A stretch of DNA of 64,000 bases from Robertmurraya siralis (lineage in GTDB: Bacteria > Bacillota > Bacilli > Bacillales > Cytobacillaceae): NCBI RefSeq assembly GCF_005502275.1, contig NZ_SWLZ01000002.1:124001-188000 (forward strand), read 5' to 3'. This document shows positions 1 to 8,891 of this stretch, piece after piece; position 1 is the first letter of the stretch, and every line of letters begins with the position of its first letter. A model generated the notes under the pieces. The model made no database searches and had not been told where the DNA came from. It saw only the letters and a list, made by a program, of their open reading frames with translations. The translations under genes and the position numbers were made by a program.

Positions 1-1296
1 GAAAGCGTCAACAATTTTGCGTGTGCCGAATGCAGTTGCCTCAAGCAAAGACCGGTAGATCTCCTCCGGCTTGGTTAATAAGCTCATTCCCAAAAGTATG
101 CCTGTTAAATCTGTATCAACAAGAACCGAACGGTTTCCATTCCACCAATCTAAAGCCAGTAATCCCGTTTCACCTGGCATATATGTTGCTGCCTGTTTCT
201 CCAGCCATTCATGAATATTCATCCCTGCTCGTTCAGCCGCTTCCTTTGTATAAACAGGAACCCCTTGATCCACATACCAGGCAAAAATATCACCTACAGC
301 GGATTGACCGGCTTCATATCCTAGATAACCAGGAATAATACCGTCTTCTACAACCCCGCACATTCCCTCTACTTCTTTTTCTTCTTCACCAAGGAGCATA
401 TGGCAAATCGACGTACCCATAACCATAACCATTTTTCCCGGAGTGACAACTCCGACAGCAGGTACTGCCGCATGGGCATCAACATTTCCAACAGCAACAG
501 CTATTCCAGGGATTAATCCCATAGAAAATGCCATTTCCTCTGATAAAGTTCCCGCCCTTGATCCAAGCGGTACAATTTCACCTCGAAGTTTAGTTTCTGT
601 TAAATACTCTAATCGAGGATCTAATTCCTTAAAAAAATCATTCGCTGGATAGCCCTCTCTTTTGTGCCAAATCGATTTATACCCAGCTGTACAGCTATTT
701 CTCTTGATATTTCCGGTCATTTTATAAACTACCCAGTCCGTTGCCTCTAAGAACAAATCCGTCCGTTTATAGATATCCGGTGCTTCATTTAGAATTTGCC
801 AGACCTTTGCGATCATCCACTCAGAGGAAATTTTCCCTCCGTATCGTTTAAGAAACTTTTCTCCCCGCTGCCCGGCAATCTCATTTAATCGGTTCGCTTC
901 GCTTTGGGCAGCATGGTGTTTCCATAGCTTTACCCAGCTGTGCGGTTTTCCTGCAAACTCTTCCAAAAGACAAAGAGGGGTACCGTTTTCATCAACCGGC
1001 AGCATTGTACATGCCGTAAAATCGATGCCTATCCCGACGATTTGTTGTGAACTTACTCCGGATAAATTCATAATTTCTGGGACAGATCGTATGAGAACGT
1101 CAATATAATCATTTGGATGTTGAAGAGCCCAATCATGTTCTAATTCCTCTCCAGTTCCCGGAAGATTTTTGTCGATAACCCCGTGGGCGTAAGGAGTCAC
1201 ATGCTCCGCTACCTCAGTACCATCTGATAAATCCACCAGCACAGCACGCCCCGACTCTGTACCGTAGTCAATGCCAATTACATATTTTCTTTCCAT
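1..1296 (-). CDS. araB: Ribulokinase, C-terminus beyond window edge
   Basis: Phosphorylates L-ribulose to L-ribulose-5-phosphate in cytoplasmic arabinose breakdown. The frame is open from ATG at 1296 (AAGGGTG ribosome site about 8 bases upstream) to the window edge, giving 432 codons. Ribulokinases are about 560 residues, so roughly the last 130 are missing. It begins [20 protein letters not shown], the phosphate-binding opening of FGGY sugar kinases. The last visible residues include [10 protein letters not shown], a typical AraB segment, and both ends are in the same frame, so I see no net frameshift. It starts 21 bases after araD stops and is surely co-transcribed with it. An araA gene may follow outside the window. 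Confidence 0.93.
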   Translation of the reverse strand, partial: MERKYVIGIDYGTESGRAVLVDLSDGTEVAEHVTPYAHGVIDKNLPGTGEELEHDWALQHPNDYIDVLIRSVPEIMNLSGVSSQQIVGIGIDFTACTMLPVDENGTPLCLLEEFAGKPHSWVKLWKHHAAQSEANRLNEIAGQRGEKFLKRYGGKISSEWMIAKVWQILNEAPDIYKRTDLFLEATDWVVYKMTGNIKRNSCTAGYKSIWHKREGYPANDFFKELDPRLEYLTETKLRGEIVPLGSRAGTLSEEMAFSMGLIPGIAVAVGNVDAHAAVPAVGVVTPGKMVMVMGTSICHMLLGEEEKEVEGMCGVVEDGIIPGYLGYEAGQSAVGDIFAWYVDQGVPVYTKEAAERAGMNIHEWLEKQAATYMPGETGLLALDWWNGNRSVLVDTDLTGILLGMSLLTKPEEIYRSLLEATAFGTRKIVDAF

Positions 1297-1317
1297 TAGC
1301 TTCACCCTTGCTATCTG

Positions 1318-2016
1318 TTATTTTTGACCATAATAAGCATTCACACCATGCTTTCTAAGAAAATGCCTATCTAGTAATCTTTGATCGATTGGTTTTAAAT
1401 CTTTATTTAGAAGATAGGTATGCGTTGCTATTTTGGCTACTTCTTCAAGTACGACAGCGTTATGAACGGCATTGTCAGCATCTTTCCCCCAAACAAAAGG
1501 AGCATGGCCATGGACAAGAACCCCCGGAATAGATAACGGCTTTAACCCTCGATTTTTAAACGTTTCTACAATTACTTGACCCGTCTCAATCTCATAATTC
1601 CCAATAATTTCCTTCTCAGACAATTCTCTTGTACACGGTACTTCCCCATAAAAATAGTCAGCATGAGTCGTTCCCAACACAGGGATTCCCTTGCCAGCCT
1701 GCGCCCAACTAGTCGCATTCGCGGAATGTGTGTGGACAATCCCACCTATCTCAGAGAAAGTTCGGTATAAAACTAAATGAGTCGGAGTATCTGATGATGG
1801 TCGTAAATCCCCTTCGACCACTTCCCCATCGTTTAAACGAACAACGACCATATCATTTACTTTTAACTTATTGTAAGGTACACCGCTCGGCTTAATGACC
1901 ATCAGCTCTTGTTCCCGGTTCACTCCACTCACGTTCCCCCATGTAAACGCTACCAATTGATACCGTGGTAAATCTAAGTTTGCTGCAAGAACTTCTTCCT
2001 TTAATTGCTTGAGCAT
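1318..2016 (-). CDS. araD: L-ribulose-5-phosphate 4-epimerase
   Basis: Converts L-ribulose-5-phosphate to D-xylulose-5-phosphate, the last step that feeds arabinose into the pentose phosphate pathway. It is a class II aldolase-fold zinc enzyme of 232 residues. The zinc ligands are in the E. coli positions: Asp76 (SSDTPTH), His95 and His97 (VHTHSA), His171 (VHGH). An upstream in-frame GTG at 2025 lies inside the AAAAGGAG ribosome site; ATG at 2016, with eight bases of spacing from that site, is the better start. It is the first gene of the araD-araB unit and sits behind a sigma-A promoter with an AraR operator in its spacer. Confidence 0.95.
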   Translation of the reverse strand: MLKQLKEEVLAANLDLPRYQLVAFTWGNVSGVNREQELMVIKPSGVPYNKLKVNDMVVVRLNDGEVVEGDLRPSSDTPTHLVLYRTFSEIGGIVHTHSANATSWAQAGKGIPVLGTTHADYFYGEVPCTRELSEKEIIGNYEIETGQVIVETFKNRGLKPLSIPGVLVHGHAPFVWGKDADNAVHNAVVLEEVAKIATHTYLLNKDLKPIDQRLLDRHFLRKHGVNAYYGQK

Positions 2017-2054
2017 TGCACTCACTCCTTTTGGAAAAAGATAACTATAAACCT

Positions 2055-2083
2055 ATTATATATATGTACGTACAAGTTGACAA
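2055..2083 (-). promoter_or_regulatory. araDB sigma-A promoter with AraR operator in the spacer
   Basis: On the minus strand, TTGTCA (2083-2078) and a perfect TATAAT (2060-2055) are separated by exactly 17 bases. The spacer contains the 10-base palindrome TGTACGTACA (2065-2074), the core of the B. subtilis AraR operator. Bound AraR would block polymerase directly. Confidence 0.85.
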
Positions 2084-2128
2084 CTATTTTTCGAATATAT
2101 CACTAAAATTTGTATTTTTTTCTCATAA

Positions 2129-2138
2129 TGTACGTACA
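2129..2138. promoter_or_regulatory. Second AraR operator upstream of araD
   Basis: This is a perfect TGTACGTACA palindrome (ATGTACGTACAT at 2128-2139). Its centre lies 64 bp from the operator inside the araD promoter, about six helical turns, so the two sites are on the same DNA face and could bind AraR cooperatively. Confidence 0.8.
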
Positions 2139-2150
2139 TGTTAAAGCAAA

Positions 2151-2190
2151 AAAAACTGACCTTTTCTTAAAAAAAAGTCAGTTTTTATTT
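2151..2190 (-). terminator. araR terminator
   Basis: Perfect 10-base arms AAAAACTGAC and GTCAGTTTTT (2151-2160 and 2177-2186). Read on the minus strand the hairpin ends in a U-run. The araR stop codon lies inside the proximal arm, and the distal side abuts the second AraR operator. Confidence 0.8.
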
Positions 2191-3278
2191 ATATCTTTTG
2201 TAGAATTCCGAATAACTAGCTCCGGTTCATAGACCACTTGATCATTCACCGATAATTCTTTCCCTTCTTCAAGGGCATCTACAATCATTTTTGCTGCAAG
2301 CAATCCCATTTCTGTTTGAGGATGGGTTAAGGTAGTGAATTTCACCTCTGAAGCTACCGCAAGTTGAGAATCATCAAACCCTACAATTGAAATATCTTCA
2401 GGTACCTTCAGTTGCATATCACGGAGAACATTTAAAATCATGAGGGCAATCTCATCATTGTAACAGAAAAAAGCTGTGGGAGGATTCGCCTCTTTTAATA
2501 ATTTTTGTACCTCTTGAATCGGTTTCGTATGCCTATCCTCAGTATGAAAAGTAATCATCGTACCTGGCAAAATCGAGATATTATGTTCCCGCAACGCTCT
2601 CATAAATCCTTTCATCCGATTGACACCCTGCTTGTCATCGATCTTGAAAATTCCCCCAATTCTCCGATGACCTAACCGAAGAAGATGCTCTCCTGCCTTG
2701 AATCCTCCAAGCTCATCATCAACAGTAATACTTGCTGGTTGAAGCTCCGAATAAAATGCATTAATCATCACATAGGGGATATGGTTTTTTTCAATACTTA
2801 AGTACGTATTCAGATTTGGATTATAAAGTGCACTTTTCGTCGGTTCTACAATGAGCCCATCAAGTTTTTTTCCGAGCATATTTTCGAGACATTTACGCTC
2901 TCTGCTAATATCATGATTTGTACTTGCCAATATCAAGTTATACCCTTTTTCACTTAAATAGGATTCTATTCCTCGAATGATGGATGGAAAAATATAATCG
3001 GAAATCGATGTCGTAATAATGCCAATGGTCCGATCAATTTGTTTAAGATTTCTCTTGCTTTGGTTCTTACAAAATGTCCCCCTTCCTTGTTGTCTGTACA
3101 ACCACTCTTCATGAACAAGTTCACTCAGAGCCTGTCTAATTGTATGTCGGCTGACTCCGAAAGATTCAGCCAGTTCGTGTTCTGACTGGATCTTCTCATC
3201 AGGCTGAATGATTCCCTCTAGAATCCAAGATTTTATCTCTTCTTTTATCTGCTTGTACTTTATTGTCATGGTCTTCAC
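2178..3278 (-). CDS. araR: Arabinose-responsive repressor AraR
   Basis: Represses arabinose genes by binding TGTACGTACA operators and is released by L-arabinose. About 366 residues. A GntR-type winged helix occupies residues ~5-75 (SEHELAESFGVSRHTIRQAL), followed by a LacI/PurR-like sugar-binding domain. The segment SDYIFPSIIRGIESYLSE is nearly identical to B. subtilis AraR as I remember it. The start is uncertain: GTG at 3278 or ATG at 3269 (MTIKYKQIK); neither has a strong ribosome site. It is transcribed in the same direction as araDB but ends in its own terminator. Operators on its 5' side suggest autoregulation. Confidence 0.93.
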   Translation of the reverse strand: MKTMTIKYKQIKEEIKSWILEGIIQPDEKIQSEHELAESFGVSRHTIRQALSELVHEEWLYRQQGRGTFCKNQSKRNLKQIDRTIGIITTSISDYIFPSIIRGIESYLSEKGYNLILASTNHDISRERKCLENMLGKKLDGLIVEPTKSALYNPNLNTYLSIEKNHIPYVMINAFYSELQPASITVDDELGGFKAGEHLLRLGHRRIGGIFKIDDKQGVNRMKGFMRALREHNISILPGTMITFHTEDRHTKPIQEVQKLLKEANPPTAFFCYNDEIALMILNVLRDMQLKVPEDISIVGFDDSQLAVASEVKFTTLTHPQTEMGLLAAKMIVDALEEGKELSVNDQVVYEPELVIRNSTKDINKN

Positions 3279-3283
3279 TCACT

Positions 3284-3364
3284 TGTACGTTCATATTTTG
3301 TATTTCTCTTAATTATACAAGAAAAATAGAAAAAATCAGCGTTTTTATAAAAATTGTACGTACA
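3284..3364. promoter_or_regulatory. AraR operator pair upstream of araR
   Basis: A perfect TGTACGTACA lies at 3355-3364 and a one-mismatch copy TGTACGTTCA at 3284-3293, immediately before the araR start. Their centres are 71 bp apart. This supports autorepression of araR. Confidence 0.65.
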
Positions 3365-3669
3365 GATAGTGAAGTAATTTGATTTTTCTCAACCTCTATT
3401 CATTTTCTCTAAACAAAGAGAGAATGAATAAAGGATTATTTCAACAAAAACAAACGAATGATTTTTAAGAACCTTTCTTATATTTATTGTTAGTGAACAC
3501 AACTAGAAAATACTCACCGCACTCGAAGTAGCTGAACTAGTAAAATTGTCAAAATGTAAAATCTGTGCACTTGCTAAGACAATATAGTCAATTTCATTCA
3601 ATAAAAGTAAAACATTAATAAGGTATGTGCACCCATCTAGCAAATTTAACGTATTATTTATGCCAAAAT
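3365..3669. other. AT-rich intergenic stretch, no gene seen
   Basis: About 300 bases between the araR operators and the acetyltransferase pseudogene. Short open frames here have no ribosome site or recognisable protein content. I see no convincing RNA or terminator. Confidence 0.5.
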
Positions 3670-4205
3670 TTATTTTATATACTCAATCAACCAACAATCT
3701 CGATATTCTCCTTCATGAAGTTCATTTTTGGGCAAAAGTTTGACCCTTTCAAAACCACACTTTTCATAACATCGAATTGCTCTCTTATTCGATGTTTGAG
3801 GATCCATAACCACTCTATCTGCTTGTTTCTGTTCAACTAAAAACTCTACCATTGATTTAACAAGAAGGGTTCCAATACCCCTATTCCAATATTCGATTTC
3901 TCCTATAAATTGATCAATTCCATATATAATATCAGGAACATCTACATACCCATACAAATTTCTTGTCTCATTATCCAATTGATAATATTGGGTATATCCA
4001 ATTTCAATATTTTCAAACTCTACAATACATCCGATTACACCGTTTTTACACTGATAAAATTTCTTATTTACCTTTCTAAATCAAAAGGATTGTCTCTTCC
4101 TTCATAATATTCAAGAACTAAAGGGTCAGAAAGCCATTTAGCCAATAAATAGTTATCCTTCAATTCTAATTTACGAACTAATAACTTACCATTTTGGAAT
4201 AACAT
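3670..4205 (-). pseudogene. Frameshifted GNAT acetyltransferase, AAC(6')-like
   Basis: Reads as an acetyl-CoA-dependent N-acetyltransferase resembling aminoglycoside 6'-N-acetyltransferases. The N-terminal part starts at ATG 4205 (MLFQNGKLLVRKLELKDNYL) and hits TAA at 4070-4068, just after FDLER. Shifting by one base restores VNKKFYQCKNGVIGCIVEF, which continues into the downstream open frame (ends 3670) with the GNAT core WNRGIGTLLV and the tail SNKRAIRCYEKCGFERV. The rejoined protein of about 178 residues is normal for the family. A single-base deletion near 4071-4076 is the simplest explanation; a sequencing error cannot be excluded from one read. AAC(6') versus a generic GNAT is uncertain. 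Confidence 0.75.
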
Positions 4206-4692
4206 TTTTATCTCCTCTAGCAAAATCAATTTTAATATTAAATTCGTTATTTTAGATAGAAATTCCTTTAAATCCCCATTTTATAAAGCTAACTGAAAAT
4301 ACAAGTCTTCAGGCAGGTATCTTTTCTTTAGGTGTTTACAATGGTTTTATATTTATTTTCGCAACTTTTTTACCCATAAAACGATTACTATGGAGAAAGG
4401 AGAGAGAAAGAAAAACAAGTTCAGAAACAAAAAGAACTAAAGCGGAGCACCTTACAAAAGTTTATTAGCGAGGAAAAATCTAAACAGGAGTATAATGACT
4501 TTGTAAATATGGTTCAAGAAAAGCTACAACAACTTGAGTTAGAAAAAGGAGATGGCAGAAAGTCACGAACCAAGTAATATCTCTCCCATCATAGAGCAAC
4601 TTAAAGGGTTTTTACATTTCAATATAGTAACATCCGAGGCGTTATCACAGTTAATTGATAAAATCGAACCGAAAATACTATCAGTTTGCACG
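4206..4692 (+). pseudogene. Probable remnant of a site-specific recombinase C-terminus
   Basis: Open segments in alternating plus frames read like the coiled-coil tail of large serine recombinases. One frame, ending at 4577, gives FISEEKSKQEYNDFVNM and then VQEKLQQLELEK. A shifted frame continues MAESHEPSNISPIIEQLKGF, LHFNIVTSEALSQLIDKIE, ending at a TGA at about 4697. The LxxFxxxTxExLxxLIxKIE pattern recalls the DUF4368-type tail of Firmicute recombinases. A preceding hydrophobic segment around 4320-4380 is in yet another frame. At least one frameshift separates the parts, and no catalytic domain is present. The family assignment is inference from motif resemblance. Confidence 0.4.
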
Positions 4693-4727
4693 GATTGAGG
4701 GGTACACTCCCCCTCAATCATTTTTTA
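4693..4727 (+). terminator. Terminator after the recombinase remnant
   Basis: Perfect arms GATTGAGGGG (4693-4702) and CCCCTCAATC (4710-4719), followed by ATTTTTT. The stop codon of the preceding open segment falls within the first arm, so this is a surviving terminator of the decayed gene. Confidence 0.75.
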
Positions 4728-4951
4728 AAACTAACTGTGAAATGGACTCCACGTGCCTTGAATGGTCAATAAAGATGCCGCTTGAGCCTGGCGGGGCTTT
4801 GGCAGAATGTTTTTAATTTCAAACATTTGCTGTAAAAAGTTAAACTGGGCTTATTATCCTGCCATCTAGATGCTCTGGAGGACTAAGCTTTAGCTGGTGA
4901 ACATTATAAATAACTGTTGATAATTTATCTAAATAAAATTATTACATTCCT

Positions 4952-5045
4952 TTATCCTCGAAACTCAATTAATTCGCCATCTGGGCCTTGAAAAACAACT
5001 TTTTTCCAGCCTGCTTCCTGAGGTGTTCCTGCTGGGAAATATGAA
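4952..5045 (-). pseudogene. C-terminal remnant of a VOC/glyoxalase-like protein
   Basis: On the minus strand a short frame reads FPAGTPQEAGWKKVVFQGPD followed by GELIEFRG and a stop at 4952. The closing pattern (…FQGPDGELIEF…) is typical of the last beta-strands of glyoxalase/bleomycin-resistance (VOC) proteins, where the Glu is a metal ligand. The frame breaks upstream of about 5045 and no N-terminal domain is found. The fragment lies in a decayed region. Confidence 0.5.
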
Positions 5046-5293
5046 GTATAATTCCTCCATATTATAATTTATAAACCTTTACCTGTTAAATCCTGACTTA
5101 TTCAATAAACGCTAAGGGGGCAAAATTCCGTTGCTTATTAATGAGCGCCTTAGAAAGTCCTACTTTATAGCTTTTTAAACTTTATTTATTTTGAAAACAA
5201 ATGACCAGTCCGGGAATATTTCAAATTATGCCATTATACATACCCAACCATTATTCTCCTTATTGATTCCCCTACTTTGATAGAAGCGACTAG
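5046..5293. other. Intergenic, no gene seen
   Basis: AT-rich sequence downstream of the AraC-family gene. I see no ribosome site with a plausible frame and no clear terminator. Confidence 0.4.
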
Positions 5294-6187
5294 CTAATCC
5301 CTTGCGCTTTCGATTCGTCTTAGTTTCTCAGTGTCCCGAGCTGGAGATAAACCGAAGAAGCGGGAGTACTCTCGATTAAACTGTGAGGGACTCCGATAGC
5401 CAACTTGATATGCAGCACTGGCTACAGCATAGCCCTCAAATGCAATGAGGTTTCTAGCCTCCAAAAGCCTTAATTGCTTTTGAAATTGAATAGGGCTTAA
5501 ACCCGTTGCCCGTTTAAACTGCCGGTGAAAGGTATTTATAGCCATACCAGATTTTGATGCCATCTCACCGATTTCTATTGGCCTCGTGTAATTATCGCGG
5601 AGCCATTTTACAGTCTGAGAAATCTTAGAGAAATTACTTTCTCGCAAGCCAAGTTGCCTCAGATACCATCCTTGCGGTCCCATCAGAACGCGGTAAAGGA
5701 TTTCTCGTTCATAAGCTGGTGCAAGAGCTGGAATATCTCTTGGTGTTTTCGATAATCTCAATAAGCGCAGCCATGCCTTCATAAATTCAATGTCTATTTC
5801 ACAAGCTTCGAAATGTTCAGAAGCAGTTGGTATTAGATCTTCGGGAAGATCTCTTAATAAGCTCTGAAGAACATTCTGATTCAACCCAAGACCGAGGCCC
5901 ATGTAAGGACGGCCATCACGGTCTGGATGTACACTCGCGGTTACAGGAACATGTACCGGTAACACGTGATATGAAGGACCTTTCAGGGTAGTGCTACGCT
6001 CCCCAATTGAAAGGATCTTTGTTCCTTGAACTGTAAAACCAATCATCGGACTGTAGAGCGCTGCGAGTTGATGCGCTGGAATATCTCCCTTAATCATGCT
6101 TAGCCCCGGTACTCCGGTTTCAATTGGTCGAGTACCTGCTTTATTCATTAGCTCGATAATTTCATCCAAAACTTTATTCATACACAT
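5294..6187 (-). CDS. AraC-family transcriptional regulator
   Basis: Cytoplasmic DNA-binding regulator of 297 residues. The N-terminal half matches the AraC_N (cupin-like) domain found in regulators that sit beside oxidoreductases (PVTASVHPDRDGRPYMGLGL). The C-terminal ~100 residues hold the double helix-turn-helix (IEIGEMASKSGMAINTFHRQ and GYRSPSQFNREYSRFFGLSP). Translation could begin at ATG 6187 or at the second ATG 6181; the nearest AGGAAG is a little far from either. It is divergent from a short-chain dehydrogenase 208 bp away, the usual layout of an AraC-type activator and its target, so it probably controls that gene. The inducer is unknown. Confidence 0.85.
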   Translation of the reverse strand: MCMNKVLDEIIELMNKAGTRPIETGVPGLSMIKGDIPAHQLAALYSPMIGFTVQGTKILSIGERSTTLKGPSYHVLPVHVPVTASVHPDRDGRPYMGLGLGLNQNVLQSLLRDLPEDLIPTASEHFEACEIDIEFMKAWLRLLRLSKTPRDIPALAPAYEREILYRVLMGPQGWYLRQLGLRESNFSKISQTVKWLRDNYTRPIEIGEMASKSGMAINTFHRQFKRATGLSPIQFQKQLRLLEARNLIAFEGYAVASAAYQVGYRSPSQFNREYSRFFGLSPARDTEKLRRIESARD

Positions 6188-6330
6188 ATTCTATCACATG
6201 ACTTCCTATTACTCAACACAACCCTGTAACTATTAGGCATTTTTAGGCTATTTTTATGAAAAAAAACAGGTGATAATACGGATGTTTCAAAGAGTGGTTG
6301 GTGATTTTAGGCAATTAAAAGGCATTATTG

Positions 6331-6374
6331 AATCTAGATTATTTCAGAGAAACGACTAAAATAAAATCTAGATT
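6331..6374. promoter_or_regulatory. Twin AATCTAGATT palindromes between the AraC and SDR genes
   Basis: The 10-base palindrome AATCTAGATT occurs at 6331-6340 and again at 6365-6374, 34 bp apart start to start, just upstream of the SDR ribosome site. The interval contains a TAAAAT-like -10. GGCATT/TTAGGC motifs are also repeated at 6232-6248 and 6306-6327. This is a candidate operator for the divergent AraC regulator or another repressor. Confidence 0.45.
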
Positions 6375-6395
6375 GAACACAAAAAGGAGGATTCT

Positions 6396-7151
6396 ATGAA
6401 AATTGCAATCGTAACAGGTGGAAGTAATGGCATTGGAAAAGCGACTGCGCTTGAACTTGGCAAGCGCGGAATTAGCGTCATTCTCACCTACAATTCTTAT
6501 CAGGATAGGGCAGAAGCAGTCGTTAAGGAAATTGAGAAAAATAAAGGAGTTCGGGCCGTAGCACTAAAGTTGGATCTGACTCAAATATCAACATTCGAAG
6601 GTTTCGTTCTGGAGGTGAAAAGGAACCTCAAAGAAATTTGGAACAGAACGACTTTTGATTACCTAGTCAATAATGGCGGTGTTGGTGGGTCAATGATGTT
6701 GGCCGAAATGAGCGAAGAGTACTTCGACAAGATTCTTAATACGAACTTTAAAGGACCCGTTTTTTTAACACAACACCTCGTCCGATTCATGGATGATGCT
6801 GGAGCCATCGTAAATACCACGAGTACAGCCAAGAACCAAGCATTTCCAGGGTACTCCGTCTACGGCTCGTTAAAAGCAGCATTCTCATCTTGGAATCGCT
6901 ACATTGCCAAAGAACTTGCACCACGTAAAATTCGGGTCAACGCAGTTTCTCCCGGTCCTACGCACAGCAACTTTGGCGATGGAGCATTCGATAAACATCC
7001 TGAATTCATCCAGCCGCTGGCAGAGCAATCTGTATTTGGCAGAATCGGCCAACCCGAAGATCTTGCAAAGGTCATTGTGAACCTATTGTCCGATGATTTC
7101 GGCTGGGTTACAGCCCAGGACATTGAAGTGTCTGGCGGACATTTGCTTTAA
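6396..7151 (+). CDS. Short-chain dehydrogenase/reductase (SDR)
   Basis: NAD(P)-dependent oxidoreductase of 251 residues with the classical SDR layout: cofactor motif TGGSNGIG (residues 7-14), NNGG at 92-95 (variant of NNAG), catalytic Ser143, Tyr156 and Lys160 (YxxxK within SVYGSLKAA), and the PGPTHS segment after the active site. The ribosome site AAAAAGGAGG lies six bases before ATG. The substrate cannot be read from sequence. Divergence from an AraC-family regulator suggests inducible expression in response to an aldehyde, ketone or aromatic compound. Confidence 0.9.
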   Translation: MKIAIVTGGSNGIGKATALELGKRGISVILTYNSYQDRAEAVVKEIEKNKGVRAVALKLDLTQISTFEGFVLEVKRNLKEIWNRTTFDYLVNNGGVGGSMMLAEMSEEYFDKILNTNFKGPVFLTQHLVRFMDDAGAIVNTTSTAKNQAFPGYSVYGSLKAAFSSWNRYIAKELAPRKIRVNAVSPGPTHSNFGDGAFDKHPEFIQPLAEQSVFGRIGQPEDLAKVIVNLLSDDFGWVTAQDIEVSGGHLL

Positions 7152-7472
7152 GAATGCGAGGACGACATGGGAGTCTAATATTTCTGTCCAAAATGACTAA
7201 AGAAAAAGACGTGAAAGCTTCGTAGGCTCTCGCGTCTTTAATAATAGTCTTTTTAAATAAGGAGGAACGATATTTTCTACTTCCTCTCCCGGACAATGAA
7301 GAAGAACTGACTTTAATTTTCCTATTTCACTGTATATACAAATACTATGGTCTAAAGACATGTTCTCACCCGCCATATACTATTTTAAACATAATTCTTT
7401 GACCAAAATAATAAAAGGCAGATAAACATTGAAGAAAAAATATATTATAAAAATGCGTAAAATCAAGGGTTT
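7152..7472. other. Intergenic with a weak hairpin
   Basis: AAAGACG (7205-7211) and CGTCTTT (7233-7239) can form a hairpin downstream of the SDR gene that could serve as a weak terminator, although no U-run follows directly. Nothing else is recognisable up to the end of the rRNA methyltransferase gene at 7473. Confidence 0.4.
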
Positions 7473-8858
7473 CTAGGAATCGGTTCGACATAGCATTACG
7501 CAAGTTTCGACATGCGCCGTTTGCGGAAACATGTCGACAGGCTGCATATATTCAACCTTATACTTTGGTGCCAGTACAGCTATATCCTTTGCTAGCGTTG
7601 ATGGGTTGCAGGAGACATATACTACTTTCTTCGGCTTTACTTGTAAAATCGTTTTTAAAAGTTGCTGGTCAAGCCCTGTTCGAGGTGGGTCGACGATGAC
7701 CACATCTGGCTTCCATCCTTGCTTGACCCACTTTGGCATGATCTCTTCTGCCTTTCCAACTACATATTTGGCATGCTTAATGCCATGACGTTCTGCATTT
7801 TTCTTCGCATCTTCAATGGATTCACGAATAATGTCCATGCCGCGGATTTCTCCCGCCTGCTCTGCAATCCATAAGCCAATTGTGCCGACACCACAATAGG
7901 CATCTACTACTTTTTCCGTACCGGTTAGCCCCGCTGCGTTTTTTACCTCATTGTAAAGTCTAATCGTTTGTTCAGGATTCAACTGAAAAAAAGTTCTTGC
8001 AGATAGCTCAAATTGGAGATCCCCTAATGTTTCCTGAATAAAGTCTGTACCTTCAAGTGTGATTGATTGATCACCAAAAATAAGCGATGTTTTTTGTCCA
8101 TTAACATTTTGAACAATCGATCTGACCTCTGGTACTGCCTTTTTAATTCTCTCGACTAATAAATCTTGTTGCGGGAGGTTCTTTTGTGATGTAATTAAGA
8201 CAATTTGCAGTTCACCTGTCTGGATCCCTACCCTTGCAACAATCGTTCGGACAATTCCTTTTCTTGACCTCTCGTTATATATTGGAATTTTCAAGTCTTG
8301 TAAAATTTGTTTCACCGCTTCAGTCGCCTTATTTGTCAAAGGATGCTGAACGACACATTGCTGGATATTCACAAGCTTATGGGAATTGATTCCATATAGA
8401 CCTGCTAATATTTGCCCATCACGGCTTCCCACTTGAAATTGGCTTTTATTACGATAATTCCATGGATCGTCCATGCCAATCGTTTCTCGGATGTCGATTT
8501 GTGCTACCGGTAGCTTTGTATGTCGCTCAAGTGCTTGAATCACAATATCGCGCTTCTCCTTCAACTGCTGATCATAGCGTAAGTGCTGAAGCTGACAGCC
8601 ACCGCATTCTTCGTAAACAGGACATGGGGGCTGCACGCGATAAGGAGATTTCTTTCGTATTTTTTTGATCCGACCTTCAGCAAACTTGGGCTGCACCTTT
8701 GTTGCTTCGACAACGACCTCTTCACCTGGCAACGCACCTGGAACAAAAACGACTTGCCGCTTAAAATAACCGACCCCTTCCCCATTAATACCAAGGCGCT
8801 TAATCGTTAAGGGAAAGGTTTGCTTAGGCTCGATTTTCACAGTTTGCTCTTTTTTCAT
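7473..8858 (-). CDS. rlmD: 23S rRNA (uracil-5-)-methyltransferase, RlmD/YfjO type
   Basis: Transfers a methyl group from S-adenosylmethionine to C5 of a uridine in 23S rRNA (TrmA/RumA family). 461 residues: an N-terminal TRAM domain (~5-70), a [4Fe-4S] cluster site with Cys79, Cys85, Cys88 and Cys168, the SAM motif [10 protein letters not shown], the catalytic loop [11 protein letters not shown] with the nucleophilic Cys, and a DPPRTGLD motif. The ribosome site ATGGAGATG precedes ATG. B. subtilis has two paralogues (RlmCD/YefA and YfjO). The neighbouring glycosylase gene matches the yfjO-yfjP order, so this is the YfjO-type copy, whose exact target base is not evident. Confidence 0.9.
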   Translation of the reverse strand: MKKEQTVKIEPKQTFPLTIKRLGINGEGVGYFKRQVVFVPGALPGEEVVVEATKVQPKFAEGRIKKIRKKSPYRVQPPCPVYEECGGCQLQHLRYDQQLKEKRDIVIQALERHTKLPVAQIDIRETIGMDDPWNYRNKSQFQVGSRDGQILAGLYGINSHKLVNIQQCVVQHPLTNKATEAVKQILQDLKIPIYNERSRKGIVRTIVARVGIQTGELQIVLITSQKNLPQQDLLVERIKKAVPEVRSIVQNVNGQKTSLIFGDQSITLEGTDFIQETLGDLQFELSARTFFQLNPEQTIRLYNEVKNAAGLTGTEKVVDAYCGVGTIGLWIAEQAGEIRGMDIIRESIEDAKKNAERHGIKHAKYVVGKAEEIMPKWVKQGWKPDVVIVDPPRTGLDQQLLKTILQVKPKKVVYVSCNPSTLAKDIAVLAPKYKVEYMQPVDMFPQTAHVETCVMLCRTDS

Positions 8859-8891
8859 CGTTGTTCATCTCCATTTATTCGTTCTACAAAA

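Noticed and set aside
4727-4830. A minus-strand open segment reading KHSAKAPPGSSGIFIDHSRH
   Set aside because: No start, no ribosome site and no recognised family; too short to call a remnant.
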